Shown: piece by piece, positions 17,080 to 27,202 of the stretch
How positions within the stretch are numbered: the stretch's first letter is position 1
Layout: each line of letters begins with the position of its first letter
NCBI RefSeq assembly: GCF_005063415.1
Contig: NZ_SUEG01000028.1
Coordinates: 1-49,589, forward strand
Direction: 5' to 3'
DNA from: Mesorhizobium sp.
GTDB lineage: Bacteria > Pseudomonadota > Alphaproteobacteria > Rhizobiales > Rhizobiaceae
Length of the DNA stretch: 49,589 nt
The notes under the pieces: generated by a model
Database searches by the model: none
Seen by the model: only the letters and a program-made list of their open reading frames with translations
Told to the model about the DNA's origin: nothing
Program-made: the position numbers and the translations under genes

Positions 17080-18398
17080 TACCCGCGCGGCAGGATCCGC
17101 CGGATGACGGTTTTCTCCGTGGCCGGTTTGGAAGTGCCGATCGTATAGGCCGAAAGCACGGCGGCGGCGGCCGCTTCGGCATCCCCGGTATTGCGGGCAT
17201 GGACCAGCGCCAGCGCTTCGCCGGTCCGCACTTCAGCGCCGACTGGCAACAGCCTGGTGATGCCGACGGCGTGATCGATCCTGTCGTCGGGCCGCGTCCG
17301 CCCGCCGCCAAGCCCGACCACCGCAACCCCGATCTCGCGGGTAGCGATGCCGGAGACAAAGCCGTTCGCGCTCGCCTTGACGGCAAATTCCGTTGCCGTT
17401 TTCGGCAGATATTTTTCCGGATTTTCGATGAAGTCGGCGGGACCGCCAAGTGCCGCCACCATGCGCGCGAAGATGGCAGCGGCGCGGCCGCCGGCCAGCG
17501 TCTCGGCGGCGCGGCGCAGGCCGTTCTGGTTGGACGACACCAGGCCTGCCGATTGCAGCATCTCGGCGGCCAGCGCCAGCGTCACGTCCTCCAGCCGCCG
17601 GTCACGAAAGCGGCCGGTGAGAAAATCGACGGCGTTGCGCACCTCGACCGCATTGCCGGCGGCGGATGCCAGCGGCTCGTTCATGCCGGTGACCAGCGCC
17701 GAGGCCTTAAGGCCGGCGCCATTGGCGACGTCGACCAGGCTGTTGGCGAGCGCGGTTGCATCGCGCGATTTCTCCATGAAGGCGCCGTTGCCGACCTTGA
17801 CGTCCAGCACTAGCGAATTGAGGCCGGCGGCCAGCTTCTTCGACAGGATCGAGGCGGTGATCAGCGGCACCGATTCCACCGTTCCCGTCACATCGCGGAT
17901 GGTGTAGAGCCTGGCGTCGGCAGGTGCCAGATCGGCGGTCTGGCCGATGATGGCGCAGCCGGTTTCGAGCACGGTCTTGCGGAAGCGCGCAACATCCGGC
18001 TGGCTGATATAGCCGGGGATCGCATCCATCTTGTCCAGCGTGCCGCCGGTATGGCCCAGACCCCTGCCGGAAATCATCGGCACATAGGCGCCGCAGGCAG
18101 CGACGATCGGCGCCAGCATCAAGGAGACATTGTCGCCGACGCCGCCCGTCGAATGCTTGTCGGTGACCGGGCCGGGCAGATCCGACCAGTCGAGCACATC
18201 GCCGGAATCGCGCATCGCCATTGTCAGCGCCACCGCCTCGTCGCGGCTCATGCCGTTGAAGAATACCGCCATGGCGAAAGCGCCGACCTGCGCGTCGGTG
18301 ACGGTGCCGGCGGTCAGGCCCTCGATGAAGAACGCTGTCTCCTCAGCCGAGAGCTTCTGGCCATCGCGCTTGCGGCGGATGATTTCCTGCGGAAGCAT
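17079..18398 (-). CDS. deoA: Thymidine phosphorylase
   Basis: 439 aa, the usual size. The phosphate-binding signature is DKHSTGGVGDNVS (80-92), with SGRGLGHTGGTLDK and KVGNGAFM following. The start chosen (18398) is MLPQEIIRRKRDG; an upstream open frame runs antisense through punA and is not coding. It cleaves thymidine or deoxyuridine to base plus deoxyribose 1-phosphate. Its ATG shares one base with the punA stop (TGATG). Last gene of the uptake/salvage operon. Confidence 0.96.
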   Translation of the reverse strand: MLPQEIIRRKRDGQKLSAEETAFFIEGLTAGTVTDAQVGAFAMAVFFNGMSRDEAVALTMAMRDSGDVLDWSDLPGPVTDKHSTGGVGDNVSLMLAPIVAACGAYVPMISGRGLGHTGGTLDKMDAIPGYISQPDVARFRKTVLETGCAIIGQTADLAPADARLYTIRDVTGTVESVPLITASILSKKLAAGLNSLVLDVKVGNGAFMEKSRDATALANSLVDVANGAGLKASALVTGMNEPLASAAGNAVEVRNAVDFLTGRFRDRRLEDVTLALAAEMLQSAGLVSSNQNGLRRAAETLAGGRAAAIFARMVAALGGPADFIENPEKYLPKTATEFAVKASANGFVSGIATREIGVAVVGLGGGRTRPDDRIDHAVGITRLLPVGAEVRTGEALALVHARNTGDAEAAAAAVLSAYTIGTSKPATEKTVIRRILPRG

Positions 18399-19216
18399 CA
18401 GGCGTCTACCCTGTGCTCCGGAAGCCCGTCCTGAAAAACACGCTGCAGAATGGTCGCCAGCCGCGCGCCGCCGACCGGCGCCATGTCCTTGGTCTCCTGG
18501 TGCGACAGCTCGGCTCCGGTCATGCCGGCAGCAAGATTGGTGACTACAGAACAGGCGGCGACGCGCAGGCCGAGGAAGCGGGCGAGAATGACCTCCGGCA
18601 CCGTCGACATGCCGACCGCGTTGGCGCCCATGACGCGCGCCATGCGGATCTCGGCGGGCGTCTCGAAGCATGGGCCGGAGAACCACATATAGACGCCCTT
18701 GTGCAGCGTGGTACCGGTGGCCTTCGCCGCCTGCTCGATGGCGGAGCGGAGACCGGCGTCGTAGGCCTCGGTCAGGCCGACGAAACGGCGGTCGCTCGGT
18801 TCGCCGATCAGCGGGTTGGAGCCCGAGAAATTGATGTGGTCGGTGATCAGCATCACCGATCCCGGACCCATCCCGGGATCGACCGAACCGGCAGCGTTGG
18901 TGAGGATGAGCCTGGAGATGCCCAGGCCGGCGAGCACTTCGAGTGCCGGCCGCATCGCCGCTGCGTTGCCGTGCTCGTAATAGTGTGCGCGGCCGGACAG
19001 CATCAGCACCGGCGTGCCGGCAAAAAGCCCCGCCACCACCTCGCCGGCATGGCCGCTGACGCCGCTTCGGGGAAACCCCGGCAAGTCGGCGTAGGAGATG
19101 CGCACCGCATCCTCGACCTTGTCGACTAGCCCGCCAAGCCCTGACCCCAGCACCAAGGCGGTGGTCGGCGCCAGCCCGTCCAGTCTTTCGACGAGGTGAT
19201 CGAGCGCTTCCTTCAT
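18398..19216 (-). CDS. punA: Purine nucleoside phosphorylase (trimeric type)
   Basis: 272 aa. Motifs of the trimeric PNP family: VLGSGLGGL near the N-terminus, SGRAHYYEHG, LTNAAGSVDPG and FETPAEIRMARVMGANAVGMS with the base-binding region. It splits inosine or guanosine, and their deoxy forms, into base and (deoxy)ribose 1-phosphate. The start overlaps the cdd stop by 4 nt and the stop touches deoA. The symbol follows common usage; deoD usually denotes the hexameric type. Confidence 0.94.
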   Translation of the reverse strand: MKEALDHLVERLDGLAPTTALVLGSGLGGLVDKVEDAVRISYADLPGFPRSGVSGHAGEVVAGLFAGTPVLMLSGRAHYYEHGNAAAMRPALEVLAGLGISRLILTNAAGSVDPGMGPGSVMLITDHINFSGSNPLIGEPSDRRFVGLTEAYDAGLRSAIEQAAKATGTTLHKGVYMWFSGPCFETPAEIRMARVMGANAVGMSTVPEVILARFLGLRVAACSVVTNLAAGMTGAELSHQETKDMAPVGGARLATILQRVFQDGLPEHRVDA

Positions 19217-19605
19217 TTCAGCACATCGCCTTCAAACCCGTATGGCAACAACTCGCCCATGGTCACGGTCTCGACCACGCCGCTATCATCGCAGAGATAG
19301 AACTTCGTTTCCGGCCGGCAGAATTCGGCCAGCCGCTGCCGGCAACCGCCGCAGGGCGAGCATTTTGCCACGCGTTCGGCGATCACGGCGATTTCCGTGA
19401 TCTTGCCGCCACCGCCCATGATGTAGTTGGCAAGTGCGGTGGTTTCAGCGCACCAGCCCTCCGGATAGGACGCGATCTCGACATTGGCGCCGGCAAAGAC
19501 ACGGCCGTCCTCGGTGCGCAACGCCGCGCCGACCGGAAATTTCGAATAGGGCGCATAGGCCTTGGCCATAGCGGCTTTCGCCGCTTCGAACAGATCATGA
19601 GCCAT
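19213..19605 (-). CDS. cdd: Cytidine deaminase
   Basis: 130 aa, homotetrameric type. The zinc-binding motifs are C52-A-E54 (E54 the proton shuttle) and P84-C85-x-x-C88 in CSPCGGCRQ. It converts cytidine and deoxycytidine to uridine forms, feeding the phosphorylases. It overlaps punA by 4 nt and lies 6 bp after the permease gene, so it is clearly within the operon. Confidence 0.96.
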   Translation of the reverse strand: MAHDLFEAAKAAMAKAYAPYSKFPVGAALRTEDGRVFAGANVEIASYPEGWCAETTALANYIMGGGGKITEIAVIAERVAKCSPCGGCRQRLAEFCRPETKFYLCDDSGVVETVTMGELLPYGFEGDVLK

Positions 19606-19611
19606 GATAGA

Positions 19612-20583
19612 TCAGCGTTCCTTGACATAAGGCACGCCGCCGGCGCGCGGCGGGATTGCCTTGCCGATGAAGCCTGCAAGCAGGATGACGGTCAGCACAT
19701 AGGGCAGCGCCTGCATGAATTGCACCGGCACCTTGCCGATCAGCGGCAGCGGGGTGCCTTGCAGGCGGATCGACGCCGCGTCGAGGAAGCCGAACAGCAG
19801 GCAGGCAAACATGGCGTTGACCGGTTTCCATTTGGCGAAGATCAGCGCGGCCAGCGCGATGTAGCCCTTGCCGGCGGTCATGTCCTTCACGAAGCCGCCA
19901 TTCTGCACCATCGACAGATAGGCGCCGGCAATGCCGGTGAGCACGCCGGTGCAGATCAGCGCCCGGTAGCGCAGCCAGGCGACGGATATGCCGGCGGTAT
20001 CGACCGCGGCCGGGTTCTCGCCGACGGCGCGCAGGCGCAAGCCGAAGCGGGTGCGAAACAGCACCCACCAGGTGAACGGCACGGCCAGGAAGGCGAGATA
20101 GACCAGCACGGAGTGGCCGGAGATGAGTTCCGAATAGATCGGCCCGAGGATCGGCACGCTCCTGAGCGCATCCGCGCCCGGCCAGGTGATTGCCTCGAAG
20201 CGCTCGCCGGCGGCCAGCGCCGGCGTGCGCCCGCCTTGCTGGAACCAGGCCTGGCCGAGCATGATCGTCGATCCGGCGGCAATGAAATTGATCGCGACGC
20301 CGGAAACGATCTGGTTGCCGCGATGGGTGATCGAGGCAAAGCCGTGGATCAGCGCGAAGGCAACCGAGATGAGGATGGCCATGCCGAGCCCGAGATAGGC
20401 CGAGTGGAAGACCGAGGCGGCGGCCGCACCGGCGAAGGCGCCGACAAGCATCTTGCCCTCGAGCCCGATGTCGAAGACGCCGGCGCGCTCCGAATAGAGG
20501 CCGGCGAGGCAGGCGAGCAGCAAAGGGACCGACAGGCGGATGGTCGAGTCCAGGACCTGCACGATGGCGTTGAAGAAATCCAT
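19612..20583 (-). CDS. Nucleoside ABC transporter permease 2
   Basis: 323 aa, mostly hydrophobic with about 8-9 helices. It resembles the second permease of BmpA/Nup-type nucleoside ABC systems, related to the ribose/branched-chain permease fold (LYSERAGVFDIGLEGKMLVG, TRFGLRLRAVGENPAAVDTAGI). The start is at MDFFNAIVQVLDS, one base after the preceding stop. An in-frame extension into the upstream gene is not coding. It works with the permease at 20585, the ATPase at 21721 and the binding protein at 23727. Confidence 0.93.
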   Translation of the reverse strand: MDFFNAIVQVLDSTIRLSVPLLLACLAGLYSERAGVFDIGLEGKMLVGAFAGAAAASVFHSAYLGLGMAILISVAFALIHGFASITHRGNQIVSGVAINFIAAGSTIMLGQAWFQQGGRTPALAAGERFEAITWPGADALRSVPILGPIYSELISGHSVLVYLAFLAVPFTWWVLFRTRFGLRLRAVGENPAAVDTAGISVAWLRYRALICTGVLTGIAGAYLSMVQNGGFVKDMTAGKGYIALAALIFAKWKPVNAMFACLLFGFLDAASIRLQGTPLPLIGKVPVQFMQALPYVLTVILLAGFIGKAIPPRAGGVPYVKER

Positions 20584-20584
20584 C

Positions 20585-21724
20585 TCAGGCGCCCTTCCCC
20601 TTGACCGCTTCCATGCCGACCGATTTCGGGCTGAGCGAGGCGAACAGCGCCTGGACATAGGGCCGGAACATATGCTCAAGCGCGCCGGCGAACAGGATGA
20701 CCAGGCCCTGGATGATGACGATCATGTCGCGGCTGATCGCCGGCATCTCGAAGGCGAGCTCGGCGCCGCCCTGGTAGAGCATGCCGAACAGTATTGCGGC
20801 AAGCACGATGCCGACCGGGTGCAGGCGTCCCATCAGCGCCACCGCGATGCCGACGAAACCGGCACCCGAAACGAATTCGAGCGCGACATTGTGCTGGTCG
20901 CCCATCGTCGGGTTGAGCGCCATCATGCCGGCCAGCGCGCCCGAGATCATCATCGCGATGATGATGATGCGGATCTCCGAAATGCCCGCATAACGCGCCG
21001 CTTTCGGACTGTGGCCGTAGGTGCGCATCTCGTAGCCGAGCTTGGTACGCCAGATCAGGGCCCACACCAAAAAGGCCATTGCCAGTGCCAGCAGCGAGCT
21101 GACGTTGAACGGCGCCGAACGGATCTTGGCGCCGAACAATTCGATGACCCAGTTGAGCTTCGGCAATTGTGCGCCTTCGAGGAAGGTACGCGTCTGCGGC
21201 GCCATCGAGCCGGGCGGCTTCAGCATGCCCACCAGCGCATAGACCATGACACTAGCGGCGATGAAATTGAACATGATGGTGGTGATGACGATGTGCGAGC
21301 CGCGCTTGGCCTGCAGATAGGCCGGGATCAGCGCCCACAGCGCGCCCATCGCCGCGGCGGCGACAATGGCAATCGGGAAGGTCAGCCACCAGGGCAGCAC
21401 GCTGTCGAAGGCCAGGCAAACGATGCCGATGCCGAGACCGGCGATATAGCCCTGGCCCTCGCCACCGATGTTGAACAGGCCGCAATGCGCCGCAACCGCC
21501 ACCGAAAGCCCGCTGAAGATGAAGGTGGTGGCATAGAAAAGCGTGAACGCGATGCCTTGGCCGCGACCGAAGGCCCCCTCGACCAGGACGACGGCTGCGC
21601 GCAGTGGGTTCTCGCCAACCAATATGACGACGAAGCCGGCAACGACGAAGGCGACAAACAGATTGATCAGCGGGATCAGCACGTAATCGGCCCAGGCCGG
21701 CAGCTTGGCATAGGGAGTGCTCAC
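20585..21724 (-). CDS. Nucleoside ABC transporter permease 1 (GTG start)
   Basis: 379 aa integral membrane protein. The start is GTG at 21724, overlapping the ATPase stop as GTGA. The family sequences AHCGLFNIGGEGQGYIAGLG, RGSHIVITTIMFNFIA and YGHSPKAARYAGI mark the first permease of a BMP-type nucleoside importer. The end is separated from the second permease by one base. Substrate class is inferred from the salvage enzymes in the same operon. Confidence 0.93.
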   Translation of the reverse strand: MSTPYAKLPAWADYVLIPLINLFVAFVVAGFVVILVGENPLRAAVVLVEGAFGRGQGIAFTLFYATTFIFSGLSVAVAAHCGLFNIGGEGQGYIAGLGIGIVCLAFDSVLPWWLTFPIAIVAAAAMGALWALIPAYLQAKRGSHIVITTIMFNFIAASVMVYALVGMLKPPGSMAPQTRTFLEGAQLPKLNWVIELFGAKIRSAPFNVSSLLALAMAFLVWALIWRTKLGYEMRTYGHSPKAARYAGISEIRIIIIAMMISGALAGMMALNPTMGDQHNVALEFVSGAGFVGIAVALMGRLHPVGIVLAAILFGMLYQGGAELAFEMPAISRDMIVIIQGLVILFAGALEHMFRPYVQALFASLSPKSVGMEAVKGKGA

Positions 21725-23253
21725 TCGGCGGCCTCCCGGTGCTCGACGCCGGCCATCAGCAGGCCGAGTTCGCCCTCGGTCGCGTCGGGGCCGCGCTCGC
21801 CGACGATGCGGCCGGCAAACATCACCAGGATGCGGTCGGAAAGCGAACGGATCTCGTCGAGCTCGACCGACACCACCAGCACCGCCTTGCTCTGGTCGCG
21901 CATGGCGATAAGGCGCTTGTGGATGAATTCGATGGCGCCGACATCGACGCCGCGCGTCGGCTGGCCGACGATCAACACGCCGGGATCTTGTTCCATTTCC
22001 CGCGCCAGCACGATCTTCTGCTGGTTGCCGCCGGAGAAATTGGCGGTCTTGAGGCGGCAGTCCGCCGGTCGGATGTCGTATTTGACGATCATGTCCCTGG
22101 CATCGTTACGGATGGCATCGATGTCGAGGAACGGCCCCTTCAGATAGCGCTCGTCGTCCTGGTAGCCGAGGATCGAATTCTCGTTCTCCTCGAAGGCCAA
22201 CACCAGCCCGACATGGTGGCGGTCCTCCGGCACATGGGCAAGGCCGCGCTCGCGCAGCTCGCCGGGATCGGCGGCGCCGGTGAGGTCGATCGGCTTGCCG
22301 TCCAACGTGACCGAGCCCGAAACGGCATGCCTGATGCCGGAAATCGCTTCGAGCAGTTCGGACTGCCCGTTGCCGGCGACGCCGGCAATGCCGACGATCT
22401 CGCCGGCATGGATATCGAAGGAGACGTCGTCGACCATGGTGACGCCGCGGGAATCCTTCACCGTCAGGTTCTTGACCGCGAGCTTGACGCCGCCGGCCTT
22501 CGCCTCGCCCTTTTCGACGCGCAGCAGCACGCGCCGGCCGACCATCAGCTCGGCCAGCTCCTCAACCGTGGTCTTCCTGGTTTCGCGTGTCGCCACCATC
22601 GTGCCCTGGCGCATCACCGAGACCGTGTCGGTGATCGCCATGATCTCGCGCAGCTTATGGGTGATCAGCACGATCGTCTTGCCCTGTTCCTTCAACTGCC
22701 TGAGGATGCGGAACAGGTGGTCGGCCTCGGCCGGCGTCAGCACGCCCGTCGGCTCGTCGAGGATCAGGATCTCGGCGCCGCGATAGAGCGCCTTGAGGAT
22801 TTCGACGCGTTGCTGCAGGCCGACCGGCAACTCCTCGATGATCGCGTCCGGATCGACTTCGAGCCCGTATTCGCGCTCGAGCCGCTCCAGCTCGGAACGC
22901 GCCTTGGCGATGCTCTTCTTCAGCAGCGCGTCGCTTTCGGCGCCGAGGATGACGTTTTCCAGCACCGAGAAATTGTCGACCAGCATGAAGTGCTGATGCA
23001 CCATACCGATGCCGAGGGCGATCGCATCGTTCGGCGTCTTGATCGATGCCGGCTGGCCGCCGACACGGATCTCGCCGGAATCGGCCTGGTAGAAACCATA
23101 GAGAATCGACATCAACGTCGACTTGCCGGCGCCGTTTTCCCCGACGATGCCGTGGATGGTGCCGCGCATAATTTCCAGATTGATGTCGCGGTTGGCGCGC
23201 ACGGCGCCAAAGCTCTTGTCGATGCCGATCAGCTCGATTGCGGCTTGCGCCAT
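21721..23253 (-). CDS. Nucleoside ABC transporter ATPase (two ATPase domains)
   Basis: 510 aa with two fused ABC domains, as in ribose and nucleoside importers. The first has Walker A GENGAGKST (about 36-44), LPVGLQQRVEILKAL in the signature region and Walker B ILILDEPTGVLTP. The second has the degenerate GVAGNGQSE in place of Walker A, then FSGGNQQKIVLAREM and VDVGAIEFIH. The second nucleotide site is thus probably non-hydrolytic, as in RbsA-like proteins. The start chosen is MAQAAIEL after AACAGG; an ATG five codons upstream is possible. Confidence 0.94.
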   Translation of the reverse strand: MAQAAIELIGIDKSFGAVRANRDINLEIMRGTIHGIVGENGAGKSTLMSILYGFYQADSGEIRVGGQPASIKTPNDAIALGIGMVHQHFMLVDNFSVLENVILGAESDALLKKSIAKARSELERLEREYGLEVDPDAIIEELPVGLQQRVEILKALYRGAEILILDEPTGVLTPAEADHLFRILRQLKEQGKTIVLITHKLREIMAITDTVSVMRQGTMVATRETRKTTVEELAELMVGRRVLLRVEKGEAKAGGVKLAVKNLTVKDSRGVTMVDDVSFDIHAGEIVGIAGVAGNGQSELLEAISGIRHAVSGSVTLDGKPIDLTGAADPGELRERGLAHVPEDRHHVGLVLAFEENENSILGYQDDERYLKGPFLDIDAIRNDARDMIVKYDIRPADCRLKTANFSGGNQQKIVLAREMEQDPGVLIVGQPTRGVDVGAIEFIHKRLIAMRDQSKAVLVVSVELDEIRSLSDRILVMFAGRIVGERGPDATEGELGLLMAGVEHREAAE

Positions 23254-23433
23254 GCAGCCTGTTCCCACTGTTATTTTTTTACCGCTTGGTCAAACGCCTA
23301 GCATGACGCCCAGTCTGTGCCAATTGGGTCTGTTCCAATTGGCCGGAGCAGGGTTCACTCTCGACAAATCCCGCCATGCTTGTCAATTTCCAACGTGGCC
23401 GCAGCCTGCACAATCGCTGATCGAGGATTTCAA

Positions 23434-23643
23434 ATGACCAAGCCCGACGACCGGCTGACGACGCTGGAAATCCGCACCGCCGAGCAGGAGAAGACCATCG
23501 AGGAACTGTCCGGCCAGATCGCCGAGCAGTGGAAGGTGATCGAGCGGACGCAGCGCAAGCTCGACGCGCTGGCCGAGCGCTTCCTGGCGCTGGAGGAACA
23601 GGCCGCACCCGACGTGCCGGTGACCAAGCCGCCGCACTGGTGA
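23434..23643 (+). CDS. slyX: SlyX family protein
   Basis: 69 aa coiled-coil protein: DDRLTTLEIRTAEQEKTIEE at the start and KPPHW at the end are the SlyX pattern. The start follows GAGGATTT. Function is unknown in all species; the name comes from its neighbour slyD in enterobacteria. It is on the plus strand between the nucleoside ATPase gene and the binding-protein gene, which are both on the minus strand. Confidence 0.9.
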   Translation: MTKPDDRLTTLEIRTAEQEKTIEELSGQIAEQWKVIERTQRKLDALAERFLALEEQAAPDVPVTKPPHW

Positions 23644-23657
23644 GCGGCTGACAATGC

Positions 23658-23683
23658 AAAACCGCCGGGCTTTCACCCGGCGG
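23658..23683 (-). terminator. Intrinsic terminator after the BMP gene
   Basis: CCGCCGGG (23662-23669) and CCCGGCGG (23676-23683) form a perfect 8-bp stem; on the minus strand TTTTGC follows. It lies 43 bp after the binding-protein stop. Because the stem is symmetrical it may also slow transcription from slyX, whose stop is 18 bp away on the other side. Confidence 0.75.
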
Positions 23684-23726
23684 CTCGTCAGTTCAGCAGT
23701 GCCAGTCGATCAATAAGGGCAATCGA

Positions 23727-24716
<990 letters not shown>

Positions 24717-24875
24717 GTGATCCACACCCCTGTCGGTTATTTGTCCATTATGCACCGCATGCCGGCCCGGTTCTCCGGCAGGCACGCGGCGTCAGGCAGG
24801 AGTGTCTTCCTCCCGCTTCGGGCCAATCTGGCACGGCCCGAAACAAAATTCACGTGGAATTTTGACCCTTTGGAA

Positions 24876-24902
24876 AAGCGTGGCGCCGCATCGCGGCGCC
24901 AC
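24876..24902 (-). terminator. Intrinsic terminator of msrA
   Basis: GTGGCGCCGC (24880-24889) and GCGGCGCCAC (24893-24902) form a perfect 10-bp stem with a 3-base loop; on the minus strand it runs into GCTTTTCC. It lies 29 bp after the msrA stop and insulates the binding-protein gene. Confidence 0.8.
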
Positions 24903-24931
24903 AGCATATTCCTTGCGTCAGGGGCGCAAAA

Positions 24932-25594
24932 TCAGGCGGAGACGGCGGCCGGAATGGCGCAGGAGACGCCGGTTCCCTGCAGGCCGCAATAGCCATAGGG
25001 GTTCTTCGCCAGATATTGCTGGTGGTCTTCCTCGGCGAAGTAGAATTCCGGCGCCGGCGCGATCTCGGTGGTGATCTTGCCGCGTCCGGCACCGCGCAGC
25101 GAAGCCTCGTAAGCATCGCGCGACGCGATCGCCGCCTGGTGTTGCGCGTCGTTGAACGTGTAGATCGCCGAACGGTAAGTGGTGCCGACATCATTGCCCT
25201 GGCGCATGCCTTGCGTCGGGTCATGGCTTTCCCAGAACAGCTTCAAAAGCTCGGCATAGGACACGATCTTCGGATCGTAGACGACGAGCACGACTTCGGC
25301 ATGGCCGGTGAGCCCGGTGCAGGTTTCCTGATAGGTCGGGTTGGGCGTGACGCCGCCGGCATAGCCGGCCGCCGTGACCCAGACGCCATCGACCTGCCAG
25401 AACAAGCGCTCGGCGCCCCAGAAGCAGCCCAGCCCGAACATCGCCGTCTCCAGCCCTTCGGGATAGGGACCTTTGAGCGGCCTGTTCGAGACAAAGTGCT
25501 TCGATGCCGTCGGGATCGGCCGGTCGCGGCCGGGCAACGCCTCGGAGGGCTTCGGCAGGTTGAGCTTCTTGTTCAGCATTTCGCTGAGAAACAT
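24932..25594 (-). CDS. msrA: Peptide methionine sulfoxide reductase A
   Basis: 220 aa, with the ~50-residue N-terminal extension seen in longer bacterial MsrA forms. The catalytic motif is GCFWGAE with C57. [35 protein letters not shown] and [15 protein letters not shown] are conserved blocks. C-terminal cysteines in [11 protein letters not shown] can serve as resolving residues. It reduces methionine-S-sulfoxide in proteins using thioredoxin, an oxidative-stress repair step. No leader is obvious, so it is probably cytoplasmic. Confidence 0.96.
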   Translation of the reverse strand: MFLSEMLNKKLNLPKPSEALPGRDRPIPTASKHFVSNRPLKGPYPEGLETAMFGLGCFWGAERLFWQVDGVWVTAAGYAGGVTPNPTYQETCTGLTGHAEVVLVVYDPKIVSYAELLKLFWESHDPTQGMRQGNDVGTTYRSAIYTFNDAQHQAAIASRDAYEASLRGAGRGKITTEIAPAPEFYFAEEDHQQYLAKNPYGYCGLQGTGVSCAIPAAVSA

Positions 25595-25666
25595 GTGCGG
25601 TTTCCTTTTCTTCTTGGTTTGAGCTTTCCACGGTTCGGCAACACTGACCCGGGAATGCTGGACATG

Positions 25667-25990
25667 TCAGGTCGCGGCGAACCGCCCACTGCGGCGCTGC
25701 CGCCTGTAGCCGATGGCGTAAAGAATGAACGCCAGCACCGCGAACACGGCAAAGCCGGGCTGGCTGAGCACCCAGGCGATGGCACCGTCCCACAGCAGCG
25801 GGTTGACCTTGTCGCGGACGAAGCTTTCGAAGGCGCTGCGCGTATCCGGCGAGACGGCGAGCCAGCTGGTGTTGAGCGGGGTCATCACCAGCGCCGAAGC
25901 CGCCACTGAGCGGGTCGCGTCGAGCACGGCCATGATGACCGAAACCGAAAGCGCGACCATTGCAGCGAGACGAAAGACGAAGCGGAACAT
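25667..25990 (-). CDS. Small conserved membrane protein
   Basis: 107 aa. Two hydrophobic helices, about residues 5-25 and 76-95, flank a soluble loop (about 40-70) likely to face the periplasm; the C-terminus is basic (YRRQRRSGRF). The start ATG has a strong GGGGAGGAAGGG ahead of it, which supports translation. I do not recognise the family beyond similar unnamed rhizobial proteins. Upstream of msrA on the same strand, 72 bp apart, so they may share a transcript. Confidence 0.7.
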   Translation of the reverse strand: MFRFVFRLAAMVALSVSVIMAVLDATRSVAASALVMTPLNTSWLAVSPDTRSAFESFVRDKVNPLLWDGAIAWVLSQPGFAVFAVLAFILYAIGYRRQRRSGRFAAT

Positions 25991-26408
25991 CCAGACCCTT
26001 CCTCCCCAGGAGTTTATCGGAATGTCGTGTCGGACTGTTAAATAGGATCTACTTGCTTCGGCTGCAATCGCGACACGCGAAGTTGAAACTGCGGCAGCCG
26101 GGTTCGCCGGAACCGGTGGCGCGCCGGACGGCAAGCACACCTCCGCCGCTCCTTTCGACAGACCCCCACCGGGTGCTCCGGTAACATGGGCTGAGCATCC
26201 CTATCCGGCAAAGCGAATAGAGTGTCTTGGCATTCGCCACCGGATCGACTAGATGAGCCCCGCGCCTGTTGCTTTGACGGCTCAGGTGCGGGAAAGGGTA
26301 TCCGCTGGTTGACGGCGCCCACGGCCGGAATTCCGGTCCGGACTCCCAAGGGAGATGCATCTCCCCAACCCGCACGGCGAAACGGGCCGCGACGAAAATG
26401 CTTGAGAC
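25991..26408. other. Intergenic region before tRNA-Ser, with two palindromes
   Basis: No convincing ORF: the open frames overlap the tRNA or lack ribosome binding sites. It contains two perfect palindromes, CCGGAATTCCGG (26325-26336) and GGGAGATGCATCTCCC (26350-26365), 44-84 bp upstream of the tRNA-Ser. I looked for SRP, RNase P and 6S RNA signatures and found none. Confidence 0.5.
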
Positions 26409-26498
26409 GGAGAGGTGGCCGAGTGGTTGAAGGCGCACGCCTGGAAAGTGTGTTTACGGGAAACCGTAACGCGGGTTCGAATCCCGCTCTCTCCGCCA
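26409..26498 (+). tRNA. tRNA-Ser (anticodon GGA)
   Basis: 90 nt with the long variable arm of serine tRNAs. The acceptor stem pairs GGAGAGG with TCTCTCC (terminal G-U), the anticodon loop reads CTGGAAA, the T arm is GCGGG-TTCGAAT-CCCGC, and CCA is encoded (26496-26498). It reads UCC/UCU serine codons. The accessory-looking region begins just downstream, but no duplicate of this tRNA's 3' end is found there. Confidence 0.95.
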
Positions 26499-26697
26499 GA
26501 TACCCACTTAAGCGTCTGTTATTGTTTCGCTTTGTGAGTTGCGGCCTTTCCGTTCCTAACTTCGTTCCTAACGTCCGCAAACGATGAAGCTCGGCCACCA
26601 TGCCGCCGCCCCTTTGTTAACTTTGCTTGGGAATCGGAGTGTCCGGAAAAAAACCGCAGGGCAGCCCCAGGATTCGCGTCCTCCGCCCCGCCGGCGC

Positions 26698-27030
26698 CTA
26701 CAGGCAATCTACCCCAACGCCCCCCAAGCGGCGCCGGCCACTTTCAGCCCCTTCGTTCGAAAGTTGGCTTCCAGTCGCGATTGCGCGCCCGCTGATGGCC
26801 TTCGTAGTCAGGAATGCATGCGAAGAAGGTCGGTCACGGCCGGCAGCCTTGCAATTTGAGCAGACAAAGAGCCCGACCAAGTCGTCATGCATCGAGCCGT
26901 GGTCATGGCCGAGCCTGTCAATCAGCGCCTGGATGTCAAGTTTCGTCGATTTGCAGCACATCGGGTGCGCACAATTGACATAGATGGTTTCGCGGGCGGA
27001 CAGAGTGTCGGCGAGGGTCTTTCGAGTCAT
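26698..27030 (-). CDS. Small zinc-ribbon protein
   Basis: 110 aa. Cysteines C20, C25/C26, C57 and C60 (CAHPMCC and CSNC) fit a zinc ribbon. The region LDIQALIDRLGHDHGSMHDDLVG between the pairs resembles small uncharacterised Mesorhizobium proteins. The last ~30 residues look unstructured and may be an added tail. Its ATG overlaps the stop of the kinase fragment at 27027-27185 by 4 nt. Function unknown. Confidence 0.65.
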   Translation of the reverse strand: MTRKTLADTLSARETIYVNCAHPMCCKSTKLDIQALIDRLGHDHGSMHDDLVGLFVCSNCKAAGRDRPSSHAFLTTKAISGRAIATGSQLSNEGAESGRRRLGGVGVDCL

Positions 27031-27185
27031 GCCGATTCTCCGTTGAAGGGGCTCGCCGCAACGGGAGGATTATATTCCTTAATGCTGATCCCCTGCATTG
27101 TCTCGTGCGGAATGGGCTCTCCGGCATTAGACAGGGATATCCGGAGTTCGCCGTCTCGGGTGGTGGCTTCGATCTTAATGGGCAT
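27027..27185 (-). pseudogene. Sensor histidine kinase fragment
   Basis: 52 codons. Residues about 13-33 (ELRISLSNAGEPIPHETMQG) resemble the nucleotide-binding region of HATPase domains, where kinases read I.V.N.G.PIP...; after that the sequence leaves the family pattern and stops. The rest of a kinase is missing on both sides. No Shine-Dalgarno is seen before its ATG, and the tRNA-Arg 3' end lies 18 bp upstream. It reads as a relic truncated by recombination; a short functional protein coupled to the zinc-ribbon gene is the alternative. Confidence 0.5.
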
Positions 27186-27202
27186 GCCCGCGGCACAAAG
27201 TT

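Noticed and set aside
25991-26408. SRP, RNase P or 6S RNA gene
   Set aside because: No conserved core such as GGTCAGG...GGAAG or the RNase P GAGGAAAGTCC block was found.
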